Positions 26,580-34,747 of a stretch of DNA of 64,000 nucleotides are shown piece by piece. The stretch is taken from contig CAWKAN010000012.1 in assembly GCA_963847615.1 (NCBI GenBank), positions 62,001 through 126,000 of the forward strand. The letters run 5' to 3'. The stretch is from Palsa-883 sp963847615. Its GTDB lineage: Bacteria; Pseudomonadota; Alphaproteobacteria; Acetobacterales; Acetobacteraceae. Position 1 is the stretch's first letter, and the number at the start of each line of letters is the position of its first letter. A program made the translations under genes and the position numbers. The notes below the pieces were generated by a model. The model searched no databases. It was not told the DNA's origin and worked only from the letters and a program-made list of their open reading frames with translations.

Positions 26580-27006
26580 ATGGACACCACCCGCATCGCC
26601 GACGCGGCCCGCGGCCTGCGCCACGTCTTCCTGCGCGACCTGGTGCTGCCGGTCAGCATCGGCGTGCACCCGCACGAGCAGGCCGGCCCGCAGCGGGTGC
26701 GGATCAACGTCGACCTCGGGGTGGAGGACGACGGCGCCCGCAAGCTGTCGCGCCCCGGCGTCGGGCGCGACGACCTGCGCCGCGTGGTGGACTACGAGGG
26801 CGTCGCCAACGCGGTGCGCGCCATCGTCGCCGCCGGGCACGTCATGCTGGTCGAGACCCTGGCCGAGCGGATCGCCGAGTTCCTGCCTGGCGGACCCGCG
26901 GGTGCACCTGGCGCGGGTGCGGGTGGAGAAGCTCGATGTGTTCGCGGATGCAGCATCCGCCGGGGTGGAGATCGAACGCCGCCGCGCGGATTTGTCCACG
27001 CGCTGA
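26580..27006 (+). pseudogene. folB: dihydroneopterin aldolase, one frameshift
   Basis: FolB splits 7,8-dihydroneopterin to 6-hydroxymethyl-dihydropterin and glycolaldehyde in folate synthesis. Visible parts are VFLRDLVLPVSIGVHPHEQAGPQ (the xxIGVxxxE family start), RVVDYEGVANAVRAIV and HVMLVETLAERIAEF. Then an extra base near 26890 shifts the frame; CLADPRVHLARVRVEKLDV continues in the next frame up to a stop at 27006. Repaired length is ~141 aa, normal for the family. Since the gene is normally essential, this break is more likely a sequence error than a true loss, unless a second copy exists. Confidence 0.82.
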
Positions 27007-27291
27007 GGCGGCGCCCTGCGAATTCAGCGGCATGGCGGAATGTGTTAACTGAGTGACACTACTCGCGAGAAAATTTTCAACAAAACCAAAGGGTTGGGAT
27101 TTGCATGAAAATTAATCAATCTTGCTGAGGCCCAGGAAAACCGCACCTGACAGCATCCTCGGCAGACATTCCCCCACAAACTTATCCACAGATTCGGGGG
27201 ATGGACGTCACCGGCAATGGCGACTGCATCCAGCGAGGGCAGCCGAGCAGCGGTACGCAGATCGCCGGCCCCGATCGCTGGTCGCGCCGCT
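27007..27291. other. AT-rich convergent intergenic region with one DnaA-box-like site
   Basis: A 285-base gap between folB (plus) and the class IV aminotransferase (minus). Bases 27064-27125 are strikingly AT-rich for this genome (AAAATTTTCAAC, GAAAATTAATCAATC). Further right, 27182-27190 reads TTATCCACA, an exact DnaA-box consensus. A single box does not make an origin. No terminator hairpin with a T-run was found. Confidence 0.5.
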
Positions 27292-28224
27292 TCACCCCGG
27301 CAGGCGCTCGAGATACTGCCGCACGAAGTCGCACCCGACCTCCGCCACGTAGGCGTCGATCAGCCGCCGGGTGACCGGCCCGGCCCCGGTCCATGGCCCG
27401 GCGCCGACCTGCTGCCCATTGAACCGGCTGACCGGCAGGATGCAGAGGCTGGTGGCGGTCAGGAACATCTCGTCCGCGTTGGCCGCGTCGTACAGGTCGA
27501 TGTCGGCCTCCGCGCAGGCGATCCCCAGCCGCGCGGCCAGGTCCATGGTCATCTGCCGGCTGACGCCCGGCAGCACATAGCGGGCGCGCGGCGTGCGCAG
27601 CCCGCCGTCCTGGACGATGAAGATGTTGCTGCCCGACCCCTCGGCCAGGTTGCCGTTCTCGTCCAGCAGCAGCGGCCAGGCCTCCGGCCGCGTCGCCTTG
27701 ATCGGCGCGCCGGCGACGATCATGTTCAGGTAGTTGTTCATCTTGGCGCGCGGGCTGAGCATGCTGGGCGCGGTCCGGCGCATGGTGGTGGTCATCACCT
27801 CCGCCCCGTCGCGGTACATCGCCGCGCGGGAGGTCAGCGGCAGCGGCGTCACGTCGATCACCAGGTTCGGGCCGGTGTGCGCCCAGCCCTCGTCGCCCAC
27901 CGCATCGACGCCGCGGCTGACCCGCTGGCCCACCCACCAGTCGCCGAACGGCGCGCGCAGGTGTTCGTTGCGCGCCACCACCGCCTCGGTCGCCGCGATC
28001 ATCTCCGCGGGCGAGAGGCCGGGATCGATGCGCACGTAGCGCAGCGACTTGTAGAACCGCTCGATGTGCTCGCGCAGGCGGAACACCACGCCGTTGAAGG
28101 TGCGGGTCATGTCGAAGGCGCCGTCGCCGGACTTCCAGCTCCGGTCGCGGTAGGGAATAAGCACCTGGCCCTCCGGCACGATCGACCCGTTGAACCAGGC
28201 AACCCGCGTGTTCGCCAGCATCAC
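27292..28224 (-). CDS. class IV (branched-chain-type) aminotransferase
   Basis: A 310-residue PLP enzyme of fold type IV: FNGSIVPEGQVLIPYRDRSWKSGDGAFD, the lysine in SPRAKMNNYLNMI, LLLDENGNLAEGSGSNIF (the E-G-x-G-S-N-I-F phosphate/cofactor block) and LPGVSRQMTMDLA. It could be a branched-chain amino acid aminotransferase, a D-amino acid transaminase or an aminodeoxychorismate lyase; RDRSWKSGDGAFD and the length favour an IlvE-like aminotransferase of broad use. It is a single gene facing folB. Confidence 0.85.
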   Translation of the reverse strand: MMLANTRVAWFNGSIVPEGQVLIPYRDRSWKSGDGAFDMTRTFNGVVFRLREHIERFYKSLRYVRIDPGLSPAEMIAATEAVVARNEHLRAPFGDWWVGQRVSRGVDAVGDEGWAHTGPNLVIDVTPLPLTSRAAMYRDGAEVMTTTMRRTAPSMLSPRAKMNNYLNMIVAGAPIKATRPEAWPLLLDENGNLAEGSGSNIFIVQDGGLRTPRARYVLPGVSRQMTMDLAARLGIACAEADIDLYDAANADEMFLTATSLCILPVSRFNGQQVGAGPWTGAGPVTRRLIDAYVAEVGCDFVRQYLERLPG

Positions 28225-28558
28225 GACCTCGCTGTCCGACGTTTCGGCAGCCTATCGCCCGGTCGCTTCCGGGGGAAGCGCGCCGGCGCTGCTGGCCGGA
28301 CCTGTCGCGCCGGAAACTTCCGGCCCCCGGATCGGCACGCCCGAGGCAAGACGACGCACGGCGCCTCGCCGCCACGGCGTGAGCCGCAGTATCCACATCG
28401 TGCTGCTTGCGACCCGCGTCGAGACCCGGTGGCAAATGGTCCACGATCGGATTGCCATCCTTCGAGACCATGCGGCGCAGAGTTGTGCCGCGCTTCGCGG
28501 TCTCGGCGGCGCTGGCCGCGACGCCAATCGGCGGCATCGGGGGAGGCGATGAACGGGC
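28225..28558. other. gene-free region upstream of the toxin array
   Basis: No supported gene in 334 bases. GC-rich on the aminotransferase side, it then becomes AT-rich at the right end, where a promoter-like sequence starts. Short minus-strand frames here lack any family signature. Confidence 0.4.
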
Positions 28559-28587
28559 TTGCGTATCCCATGATGATGAATTATAAT
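28559..28587 (+). promoter_or_regulatory. sigma-70-like promoter of the toxin array
   Basis: TTGCGT at 28559-28564 and TATAAT at 28582-28587 are separated by 17 bases, a near-consensus layout in an otherwise GC-rich genome. Transcription would start near 28594, giving a leader of about 25 bases before the ATG at 28620. Confidence 0.55.
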
Positions 28588-28601
28588 AACTGACTTTTTT
28601 C

Positions 28602-29531
28602 GTGCAAAACAGTTCCCCCATGCCCTCCGAGCCGCATGAGTTCGGCGAGCTTAAGCTGCCGTTCATTTTCGTCCCGCAGGGTGCGCCGGAACCGACCGAG
28701 TGGCTGGCCAGCCGCCCGGACCATATCAAGCTTCCGGCGACCTTTGTGCCGCGCGCGCGTAGTGATGGCCGGGCCGACTCGTCGTCCGGCGGTCCGCCGC
28801 CCGGCCAGCGCCGGACGATCGACGGACCGGCGGCACCGCCCGATCCGGCCGCGCCGTCGCCACCAACCGGGCACACCATGCCCAACGCCATGCAAGCCGC
28901 GACGAACGACGCCCCCGACCGGGCATCGCTCTCCGACGATCCGATCGCGGCCTACCTCCAGGCGAACGACGCGTTCGCGACGGCCGCGAGCGGCTACGTG
29001 TCCGGCCGCGGCGCCGCGCCCGACGCGCCGGCGGGGCCTGTCGTGGCGAGCGACTTGCCCAACGCGGACAGCACCCATACCGACGCCCGTCAGGCGGAGG
29101 ATCCAACAGCGCCCGCCGCTCTGGGCGCCGGGCCGCACCCATATGTTGCCCGCAACCCGCGCCAGTGGATCGGCCACGAGCAGGTCGGCAACGGGGAGTG
29201 CGTCGCGCTGGTCGAGAAGGCAACCGGTGCGCCGCTTGACAAGTCCTGGCGCAAGGGCGCTTTGGTGCAAGGCAATACCCAGCTTGCACCCGGCACCGCG
29301 ATCGCGGTGTTCGACAGCAATGGGCGGTACGGCAATCACACGGATGGGACGAGCCATGCGGCGATCTATCTTCGGCAGGACGCCAAGGGCATCTATGTCA
29401 TCGAACAATGGAACGTGCGTGTCGATGGCAGGGTTGTCTCGCATTGGGGCCCGGCCGAAAAATTGATCCCGTTCAACCGGCCGGACCGGAACCCGATCGG
29501 CCGGGGAGAGTTGTACCATGCCATTGAATAG
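28602..29531 (+). CDS. modular toxin 1: shared N-terminal module + BPSL0067-type peptidase domain
   Basis: A 309-residue protein, or 303 from the ATG at 28620. The first ~50 residues (FGELKLPFIFVPQGAPEPTEW, RPDHIKLPATFVPRAR) look like a short sorting module. A Pro-rich linker follows, which is nearly identical in toxin 2. The C-terminal ~130 residues match the BPSL0067 family, a cysteine-peptidase/amidase-like domain: the Cys in VGNGECVALVEKATG, WRKGALVQGN, FDSNGRYGN and the His in TSHAAIYL. These enzymes are thought to cut peptidoglycan peptides and are linked to type VI secretion. The last codons overlap the start of an exported STY0301-type protein, the usual partner. No secretion machinery is in the window. 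Confidence 0.75.
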   Translation: MQNSSPMPSEPHEFGELKLPFIFVPQGAPEPTEWLASRPDHIKLPATFVPRARSDGRADSSSGGPPPGQRRTIDGPAAPPDPAAPSPPTGHTMPNAMQAATNDAPDRASLSDDPIAAYLQANDAFATAASGYVSGRGAAPDAPAGPVVASDLPNADSTHTDARQAEDPTAPAALGAGPHPYVARNPRQWIGHEQVGNGECVALVEKATGAPLDKSWRKGALVQGNTQLAPGTAIAVFDSNGRYGNHTDGTSHAAIYLRQDAKGIYVIEQWNVRVDGRVVSHWGPAEKLIPFNRPDRNPIGRGELYHAIE

Positions 29532-29856
29532 GCTCGTACTCTTCGTTTTTATCCTGTCCACCCCGGCGGCGATTGCTGTTGCATCGTCCACCACCTGCCC
29601 GCTGACTATTGACCGGCACAGGCTGGTCGGCGTGAACGTCTTCGAAGGGCCGCCGGCCGAGCTGGCCGTCATAATTCCGGTCGAAGGGCAGTGGAAACTC
29701 GACTACGCGCCCGGGACACACTATCAATTCTATCTCGGTTGCCGATACGAAAACATGCCGGAGCTGCATGCAGTTCCGGTGCCCAGCAGCGCAACACTAT
29801 GCCGCATCCTGGTGTCCCCTCGGACCCATAGGCTCGCGAATGTCGTATGTGAATAA
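29518..29856 (+). CDS. STY0301-family exported protein (putative immunity protein 1)
   Basis: A 112-residue protein with a signal peptide (MPLNRLVLFVFILSTPAAIAVA). The mature part has the STY0301 pattern TCPLTIDRHRLVGVNVFEGPPAEL, then a Tyr/Cys core LGCRYENM and a final Cys near SSATLCRILV. STY0301 proteins are commonly encoded next to BPSL0067 proteins. A periplasmic location fits an inhibitor of a wall-degrading toxin. The start overlaps the toxin stop by 14 bases, so the two are made together. Confidence 0.75.
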   Translation: MPLNRLVLFVFILSTPAAIAVASSTTCPLTIDRHRLVGVNVFEGPPAELAVIIPVEGQWKLDYAPGTHYQFYLGCRYENMPELHAVPVPSSATLCRILVSPRTHRLANVVCE

Positions 29857-29936
29857 AGCAGGCGCGCGGTCCCGATGGTAGACGACTGCGGCCTCGAGCA
29901 AGCGATTGCCGGGCTGGCCATCCCCTACCGCTCGCC

Positions 29937-30055
29937 ATGAGCGCAAAAGCCGGGTGCTTTCCTGGTCTGTTGGCGGTCTGCTGGTTGTCGTCGCTGTCGC
30001 TATGTGGGTTTCGGCAGCGCCAGTTTTCGCTGCATCGAGATCCGAGATGAACCGA
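29937..30055 (+). pseudogene. relic of an immunity-type signal peptide
   Basis: The sequence begins ATGAGCGCAAAA, as the intact immunity gene at 30903 begins GTGAGCGCTAAA. In a shifted frame it then encodes GGLLVVVAVAMWVSAAPVFAAS, close to the signal peptides of the genes at 30903 (AMWISAVPLLAAS) and 31602 (AMWLSAVPIFAAS). After GATGA the sequence switches abruptly to the toxin N-terminal linker (ACCGAGTGGCTGGCCAGC). This is a truncated cassette joined by recombination to the next toxin gene. Confidence 0.7.
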
Positions 30056-30101
30056 GTGGCTGGCCAGCCACCCGGACCACATCAAGCTTCCGGCGACCTT
30101 T

Positions 30102-30887
30102 GTGCCGCGCACGCGTAGCGATGGCCGGGCCGACCAGCCGTTAGGCGGTCCGCCGCCCGGCCAGCGCCGGACGATCGACGGACCGGCGGCACCGCCCGAT
30201 CCGGCCGCACCGTCGCCGCCAACCGGGCACACCATGTCCAACGCCATGCAATATGCGACGAACGAGACTTCCGACCGGGCATCGGCCCTGGACGATCCGG
30301 TCGCGGCCTATCTTCGGGCAAACAATGCATTGGCGACGGCGGCGAGCAGCCACGCGTCCGGCCGCGGCGACGGATCTGGCAACCCGACGGGGGCTGTTCC
30401 GAAGACCGCCACGCCCAGTGCGGGCCGTACACATGCCGAAATCGTCTCAAAGTTGGAAACCGATCTGCGGAACCCGAATGTGCAAGCGTTCCTGAGCACC
30501 GTAGCCCAGGCAGAGGGCGCGACGTACAATACGCGATATGGCAAGGGGACCTTCAGCGACTATTCACATTTCCCGACATACCGTGACGCCCATACCCCGT
30601 CTGGACGGTATCAGATTACCGCTGATACATACCGCAGATTGAGTGCTAAGTTGGGCCTTACGGACTTCTCACCGCACACGCAAGACCTCATGGCGGCCCA
30701 ACTCCTCGCCGAGCGCGGCGCTATGGGACCGTTGCTGTCCGGCAATCTCGACGCCGCATTGAGCGGGGCTTCGGTCGAGTGGGCGGCATTGCCGAAAGGC
30801 CCCAACTCGTCGAATCGTTATCCGCATCAGCCCTATATGTCGTACGATAGGGTCCGCTCGACTTTCGAAGTCAATCGGTCGCCGTAA
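30102..30887 (+). CDS. modular toxin 2: shared linker + lambda-lysozyme-type (GH104) domain
   Basis: A 261-residue protein from GTG 30102. Its first ~85 residues repeat toxin 1 (GGPPPGQRRTIDGPAAPPDP, PPTGHTMxNAMQ). The sorting part before the linker is missing because a stop codon (TGA) sits directly ahead of ACCGAGTGG. An ATG at 30235 is an alternative start. The C-terminal ~145 residues resemble phage lambda endolysin: VQAFLSTVAQAEGATYNTRYG (catalytic Glu), SGRYQITADTYRRLSAKLGL, DFSPHTQDLMAAQLLAERGA and EWAALPKGP. It should cleave glycan strands like a lytic transglycosylase. The immunity-type gene follows 15 bases later. Loss of the N-terminus may make this an orphan toxin. Confidence 0.75.
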   Translation: MPRTRSDGRADQPLGGPPPGQRRTIDGPAAPPDPAAPSPPTGHTMSNAMQYATNETSDRASALDDPVAAYLRANNALATAASSHASGRGDGSGNPTGAVPKTATPSAGRTHAEIVSKLETDLRNPNVQAFLSTVAQAEGATYNTRYGKGTFSDYSHFPTYRDAHTPSGRYQITADTYRRLSAKLGLTDFSPHTQDLMAAQLLAERGAMGPLLSGNLDAALSGASVEWAALPKGPNSSNRYPHQPYMSYDRVRSTFEVNRSP

Positions 30888-30902
30888 TCAGGGGAGTCCG
30901 CC

Positions 30903-31469
30903 GTGAGCGCTAAAAATTGGGTATGTTCCCTGTTTTGTCGCGGTTTGCTTATTGCCATGATCATCGCCATGTGGATTTCGGCAGTTCCTCTCCTCGCTGC
31001 ATCGACATCCGACATGAGTCGCCCGATGGCCGACATCCAGGCCGGTCTCGGAAAGTTGCTCGGCTGCCAGTGGGAGGGTACCGAGGCGGTCGCAGACTGC
31101 CCGGTGATGCAGATGAATGGAATTGTGAGCCTGTCGCGTGACCCGGGAGATCAAGCGGTCGAGAGTGTCGAAATGAATGCTCTCGTCGCCAACCATCCCC
31201 ATCCCCGACCCGGCGAGGAGAAGCTAAGCCGGGATACGGTTTTGCGTATCGTCGCCTACCTGCTCCCCACCTGGAAAAACTCACCTCTGTGGCTGACGGA
31301 CGCTCTCCACGCAGCCGCCCACGCCAGAGCCAGGAAGGTCATCAAAGTCGACGGCGTGACGGTTCTCGTTCAATGCTTGCAACCCGCGGACCTGGACGAC
31401 ACTTTTGCCACTATCGTCATCACCAGGAAAGCCTCCCTCAACGATTGGCCGTGGAGTGGCGACTGTTGA
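30903..31469 (+). CDS. exported protein, putative immunity protein 2
   Basis: A 188-residue protein starting at a GTG (ribosome site GGGGAG). It has a signal peptide (CRGLLIAMIIAMWISAVPLLAAS), a conserved start of the mature chain (MADIQAGLGKLLGCQWEG), and Cys residues at CQW, ADCPV and LVQCLQP. I know no named family. Its place right after the lysozyme-type toxin and its periplasmic signal argue that it blocks that toxin. Its N-terminus recurs in two neighbouring broken copies. Confidence 0.6.
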   Translation: MSAKNWVCSLFCRGLLIAMIIAMWISAVPLLAASTSDMSRPMADIQAGLGKLLGCQWEGTEAVADCPVMQMNGIVSLSRDPGDQAVESVEMNALVANHPHPRPGEEKLSRDTVLRIVAYLLPTWKNSPLWLTDALHAAAHARARKVIKVDGVTVLVQCLQPADLDDTFATIVITRKASLNDWPWSGDC

Positions 31470-31517
31470 TTTGGATCCGATCAGCACTGCCGGAACGGAC
31501 CCAACTTGCCGAGCCGG

Positions 31518-31586
31518 CATCGAGATCAGCCCTATATGCCTTACGACAAGCTCCGCTCAACTTTCGAACTCAATCGGTCGCCGTAG
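31518..31586 (+). pseudogene. 3' remnant of a third lysozyme-type toxin
   Basis: Twenty-two codons and a stop encoding HRDQPYMPYDKLRSTFELNRSP, nearly the same as the end of toxin 2 (HQPYMSYDRVRSTFEVNRSP). It is followed by the same spacing and GGGAGxCxGC ribosome-site context before an immunity-type start. Only the last exon-sized piece of the toxin remains, so a cassette was lost by recombination. Confidence 0.75.
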
Positions 31587-31601
31587 TCACGGGAGGCTGC
31601 G

Positions 31602-32027
31602 GTGGGCACAAAAAATGAAACATGTTTCGGGTTTCACGGCGGTCTGCTGATCGCTATCGCTATCGCCATGTGGCTTTCAGCAGTCCCCATCTTCGCTGCA
31701 TCGACATCCGTCATGAGTTGCCCGGTGATCGGTATTCAAGCCGATCTTGGCAAGTTGCTTGACTGCCAGTGGCAAGGCAGTGACGTGTACGCGGTGTGCT
31801 CGACAAAACGGATGCTTCGCTGTTTGGTGTGGGTCGCCGGCCCTCATGCGGGCAGTCCGAGATTGAGCTTCCCTGCCAGGAGATGGCGACACCTCCGCAG
31901 GATGCCCGACCTGCCCGAGCCTGGCGCCGTGCTCGCCGCCGTCAAGGACGCTGCGCGCCGCGCAAGGGCGCGATGGCCCGCGAAAAGGCGGGCCATCCCT
32001 CGAGTCAGGCCCGAGGGCATGCCTTGA
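31602..32027 (+). pseudogene. third immunity-type gene, truncated copy
   Basis: The GTG start, signal peptide (GGLLIAIAIAMWLSAVPIFAAS) and early mature part (VIGIQADLGKLLDCQWQGSDV) match putative immunity protein 2 for ~70 residues. After about 31815 the frame loses all similarity, becomes Arg-rich and runs through a palindrome, so the 3' part is replaced or out of frame. With the toxin remnant before it, it marks a decayed third toxin/immunity cassette. Confidence 0.65.
31973..31996. repeat. ATGGCCCGC/GCGGGCCAT hairpin
   Basis: A nine-base perfect stem with a six-base loop (GAAAAG) at the end of the toxin array. The same TGGCCCGCGAAGGCGGGCCA type recurs at 54663-54685, so it is a dispersed palindrome. 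Confidence 0.6.
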
Positions 32028-32318
32028 CCGCGGCTGCGCGCGGTGCCCCGGGGAGTTCAGGCCGGGACGGAGAAACGGCTCCCAGCCGAACCGAGAAACG
32101 CCGATTGAAGGCGTGACAGGGGCGGGGCTACCCACACCAAACAGCAAGGAGCTCACGCGATTTACCGCGCGGTGGCTCCGCGCATGCCATCGAACAGCCC
32201 TGCCGTCGATCGGGCCATCTCCGGCGGGTTCACCTGGCACCGCGCCCACACCGCTCCCTTCTATGGTGGCCGACGCCGGGGTACGGCATGCTTCGCCGAC
32301 GCCAGCCAGTCTGATACC

Positions 32319-34304
32319 ATGAGCGAAACGGATCAATCGCCCGACGCCCCGTCGCCCGCGGCCCCCCCCACGGCACCGCCCGCCGCGTCGTCCTCCCCGT
32401 CGTCCCCCCCGGGGGGCGCCGCCGCGATCGAGGCCGCGCTCGCCACCATGCCGGCCAGCCCCGGCGTCTACCGCATGCTCGATGCCAAAGGCGAGGCGCT
32501 CTACGTCGGCAAGGCGCGCAGCCTGAAGAAGCGCGTCGCCGCCTACACCCAGCCCGCCCGCCTGCCGGAACGGCTGCGCCGCATGGTCGCGCTGACCGCC
32601 GCAATGGAGGTCATCACCACCCACACCGAGGCCGAGGCGCTGCTGCTCGAGGCCAACCTGATCAAGCGGCTCAAGCCGCACTACAACATCGTTCTGCGCG
32701 ACGACAAATCCTACCCCTGGCTGATGCTGACCGAGGACCACCCCTTCCCGCAGATCGCCAAGCACCGCGGCGCGCAGACCCGCAAAGGCAGCTACTGGGG
32801 GCCGTTCGCCTCGGCCTGGGCGGTGAACCAGACGGTCACCGCGATGCAGCGGGTGTTCCTGCTGCGCTCCTGCGCCGACACGGTGTTTGCGGCCCGCACC
32901 CGGCCCTGCCTGCTGTACCAGATCCGCCGCTGCTCGGCGCCCTGCGTGGGCCGCATCGACCAGGCGGAGTACGCCAAGCTGGTCGCCCAGGCGAAGGCCT
33001 TCCTGGCGGGAAAATCCGCCTTCGTGCAGCAGGAGCTGGCCGCCGAGATGGAGGCCGCCGCCGCCACGCTGGCGTTCGAGCGCGCCGCCGCCATCCGCGA
33101 CCGCATCCGCGGCCTGACCCACGTGCAGGGCAGCGACGTGGTCAACCCGGCCAGCCTGGCCGACGCCGACGTGATCGCCGCCTGGAGTGCCGCCGGGCAG
33201 ACCTGCGTGCAGGTGTTCTTCGTCCGCGGCGGGCGCAACAACGGCAACCGCGCCTTCTTCCCGGCCAACGCGCGGGGCGAGGAGACGCCGGAGGTGCTGA
33301 GCGCCTTCATCGCCCAGTTCTACGACGACAAGCCGCCGCCGCCGCTGCTGCTGGTCAACCACGCGCTGCCCGAGCAGGCGCTGGTGGCCGAGGCCCTGAC
33401 CCTGAAAGCCCAGACCCTGAAGGCCCTCCCCCTGAAGGCCCTACCCCTGAAGGCGGGCCGCAAGGTCGAAATCCTGGTGCCGCAGCGCGGCGAAAAGCAC
33501 GCCGTGGTGGCCCACGCCGAGCTGAACGCGCGCGAGGCGCTGGAGCGCAAGCTGGCGGAATCCGCCGGCCAGGCCAGGCTGCTGGAGGGCGTCGCCACGC
33601 TGTTCCACCTGCCCGCGCCGCCCACCAGGATCGAGGTCTACGACAACAGCCACATCATGGGCGCCAACGCCTACGGGGTGATGATCGTCGCCGGGCCGGA
33701 GGGGTTCGTGAAGTCGGCCTACCGCAAGTTCGCCATCCGCGGGCCGATCACCCCGGGCGACGACTTCGCCATGCTGCGCGAGGTGCTGCAGCGCCGCTTC
33801 GGCCGCGCGCTGCGCGAGGAAGCCGACGGCCACGCGCCGGATTGGCCGGACCTGGTGCTGATCGACGGCGGCGCCGGCCAGCTCTCGGCGGCGCGCGGCG
33901 TGCTGGACGATCTCGGCGTCAACGACGTGGCGCTGGTGGCGATCGCCAAGGGTCCGGACCGCGACGCCGGGCGCGAATGGTTCCACACGCCGGACGCCCC
34001 CGCGTTCCAACTGCCGCCGCGCGACCCGGTGCTGTATTTCCTGCAACGCCTGCGCGACGAGGCGCACCGCTTCGCCATCACCACCCACCGCGCCGCGCGG
34101 TCGAAGTCGCTGGTGCGCAGCGAGCTGGACGAGATCGCCGGCATCGGCGCGGCGCGCAAGCGGGCGCTGCTGAACCATTTCGGCTCGGCGCGCGGGGTGA
34201 AGATGGCGGGTCTGGCCGACCTGGAGGCCGCCCCGGGGATCAGTCACGAGACCGCCCGGCGGGTCTACGCCCATTTCCACCCCGGCGTCCGGATGGAGGG
34301 ATGA
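32319..34304 (+). CDS. uvrC: excinuclease ABC subunit C
   Basis: UvrC makes both incisions in nucleotide excision repair together with UvrB. From ATG 32319 it has 661 residues. There is a low-complexity start (SPAAPPTAPPAASSSPSSPPG), then the GIY-YIG nuclease (PGVYRMLDAKGEALYVGKARSLKKRV), a C-x2-C-type region (CLLYQIRRCSAPCVGRI), the UVR motif, the RNase-H-like nuclease (RIEVYDNSHIMGANAYGVMIV ... LVLIDGGAGQLSAA) and C-terminal HhH repeats (IAGIGAARKRALLNHFGSARG). A four-times-repeated pentapeptide A-L-x-L-K lies in the inter-nuclease linker (33393-33452). The in-frame start at 32172 is rejected because its extra residues are unlike UvrC. Confidence 0.95.
   Translation: MSETDQSPDAPSPAAPPTAPPAASSSPSSPPGGAAAIEAALATMPASPGVYRMLDAKGEALYVGKARSLKKRVAAYTQPARLPERLRRMVALTAAMEVITTHTEAEALLLEANLIKRLKPHYNIVLRDDKSYPWLMLTEDHPFPQIAKHRGAQTRKGSYWGPFASAWAVNQTVTAMQRVFLLRSCADTVFAARTRPCLLYQIRRCSAPCVGRIDQAEYAKLVAQAKAFLAGKSAFVQQELAAEMEAAAATLAFERAAAIRDRIRGLTHVQGSDVVNPASLADADVIAAWSAAGQTCVQVFFVRGGRNNGNRAFFPANARGEETPEVLSAFIAQFYDDKPPPPLLLVNHALPEQALVAEALTLKAQTLKALPLKALPLKAGRKVEILVPQRGEKHAVVAHAELNAREALERKLAESAGQARLLEGVATLFHLPAPPTRIEVYDNSHIMGANAYGVMIVAGPEGFVKSAYRKFAIRGPITPGDDFAMLREVLQRRFGRALREEADGHAPDWPDLVLIDGGAGQLSAARGVLDDLGVNDVALVAIAKGPDRDAGREWFHTPDAPAFQLPPRDPVLYFLQRLRDEAHRFAITTHRAARSKSLVRSELDEIAGIGAARKRALLNHFGSARGVKMAGLADLEAAPGISHETARRVYAHFHPGVRMEG
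33393..33452 (+). repeat. 4 x 15-base tandem repeat inside uvrC
   Basis: Four in-frame copies of a 15-base unit (consensus GCCCTxCCCCTGAAG) encode ALTLK-AQTLK-ALPLK-ALPLK between the UVR motif and the RNase-H-like domain. The repeat lengthens a linker without breaking the frame. Confidence 0.9.
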
Positions 34305-34507
34305 CCGGCCGGCTGCCCTGCGCGGCCCGGACCTAGGTCGGGTTGCCCTGCTGGCCGACCGGCGCTGCGTCCTGCCGCCAAAGCTCGATCGGTTTGCCGC
34401 GCGCCTGGGCAGGAACGACTTCGGCGACCGGGGCGGCAAGGTTTTTTGGCTCCTCGACGCCACGAGTGGAATCGTGGCCGCTCTCTGGCCAGTGCCATGA
34501 CGACCTC

Positions 34508-34680
34508 ATACCAGGCGTCCGAATGATCGAGTCTTCGGCGTCGCCCCCTCGTCATGCCGGCGCAGGCCGGCATCCACGACTTCTTGCCTGCGTGCAGCAA
34601 GCAAAGCCGTGGATGCCGGGCCTGCGCCCGGCATGACGAGGGTGCGACGCCAATAGGTCAAACTTTCCGCCACCTGGTAT
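34508..34680. mobile_element. MITE-like hairpin element, copy 1
   Basis: 173 bases framed by imperfect inverted ends: left ATACCAGGCGTCCGAATGA, right (reverse complement) ATACCAGGTGGCGGAAAGT. Inside is a long hairpin beginning and ending in GTCATGCCGG/CCGGCATGAC (34551-34637), with CATCCACGACTT and AAGCCGTGGATG arms. No coding capacity. Related ends occur at 34917, 54618 and 63376, so this is a dispersed non-autonomous family. Confidence 0.65.
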
Positions 34681-34747
34681 CAGTCAGCAAAATATCTGCG
34701 GCCTTTTGCCGATGCTGCGCCTGTGGGCATGTGGTCAACCCCTTGCG

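Noticed and set aside
27182..27190. Chromosomal replication origin at the DnaA box
   Set aside because: Only a single exact box, no cluster, and none of the genes usually next to an alphaproteobacterial origin.
28221..28571. Small minus-strand gene upstream of the aminotransferase
   Set aside because: Arg/Pro-rich text with no start signal or motif; treated as non-coding.
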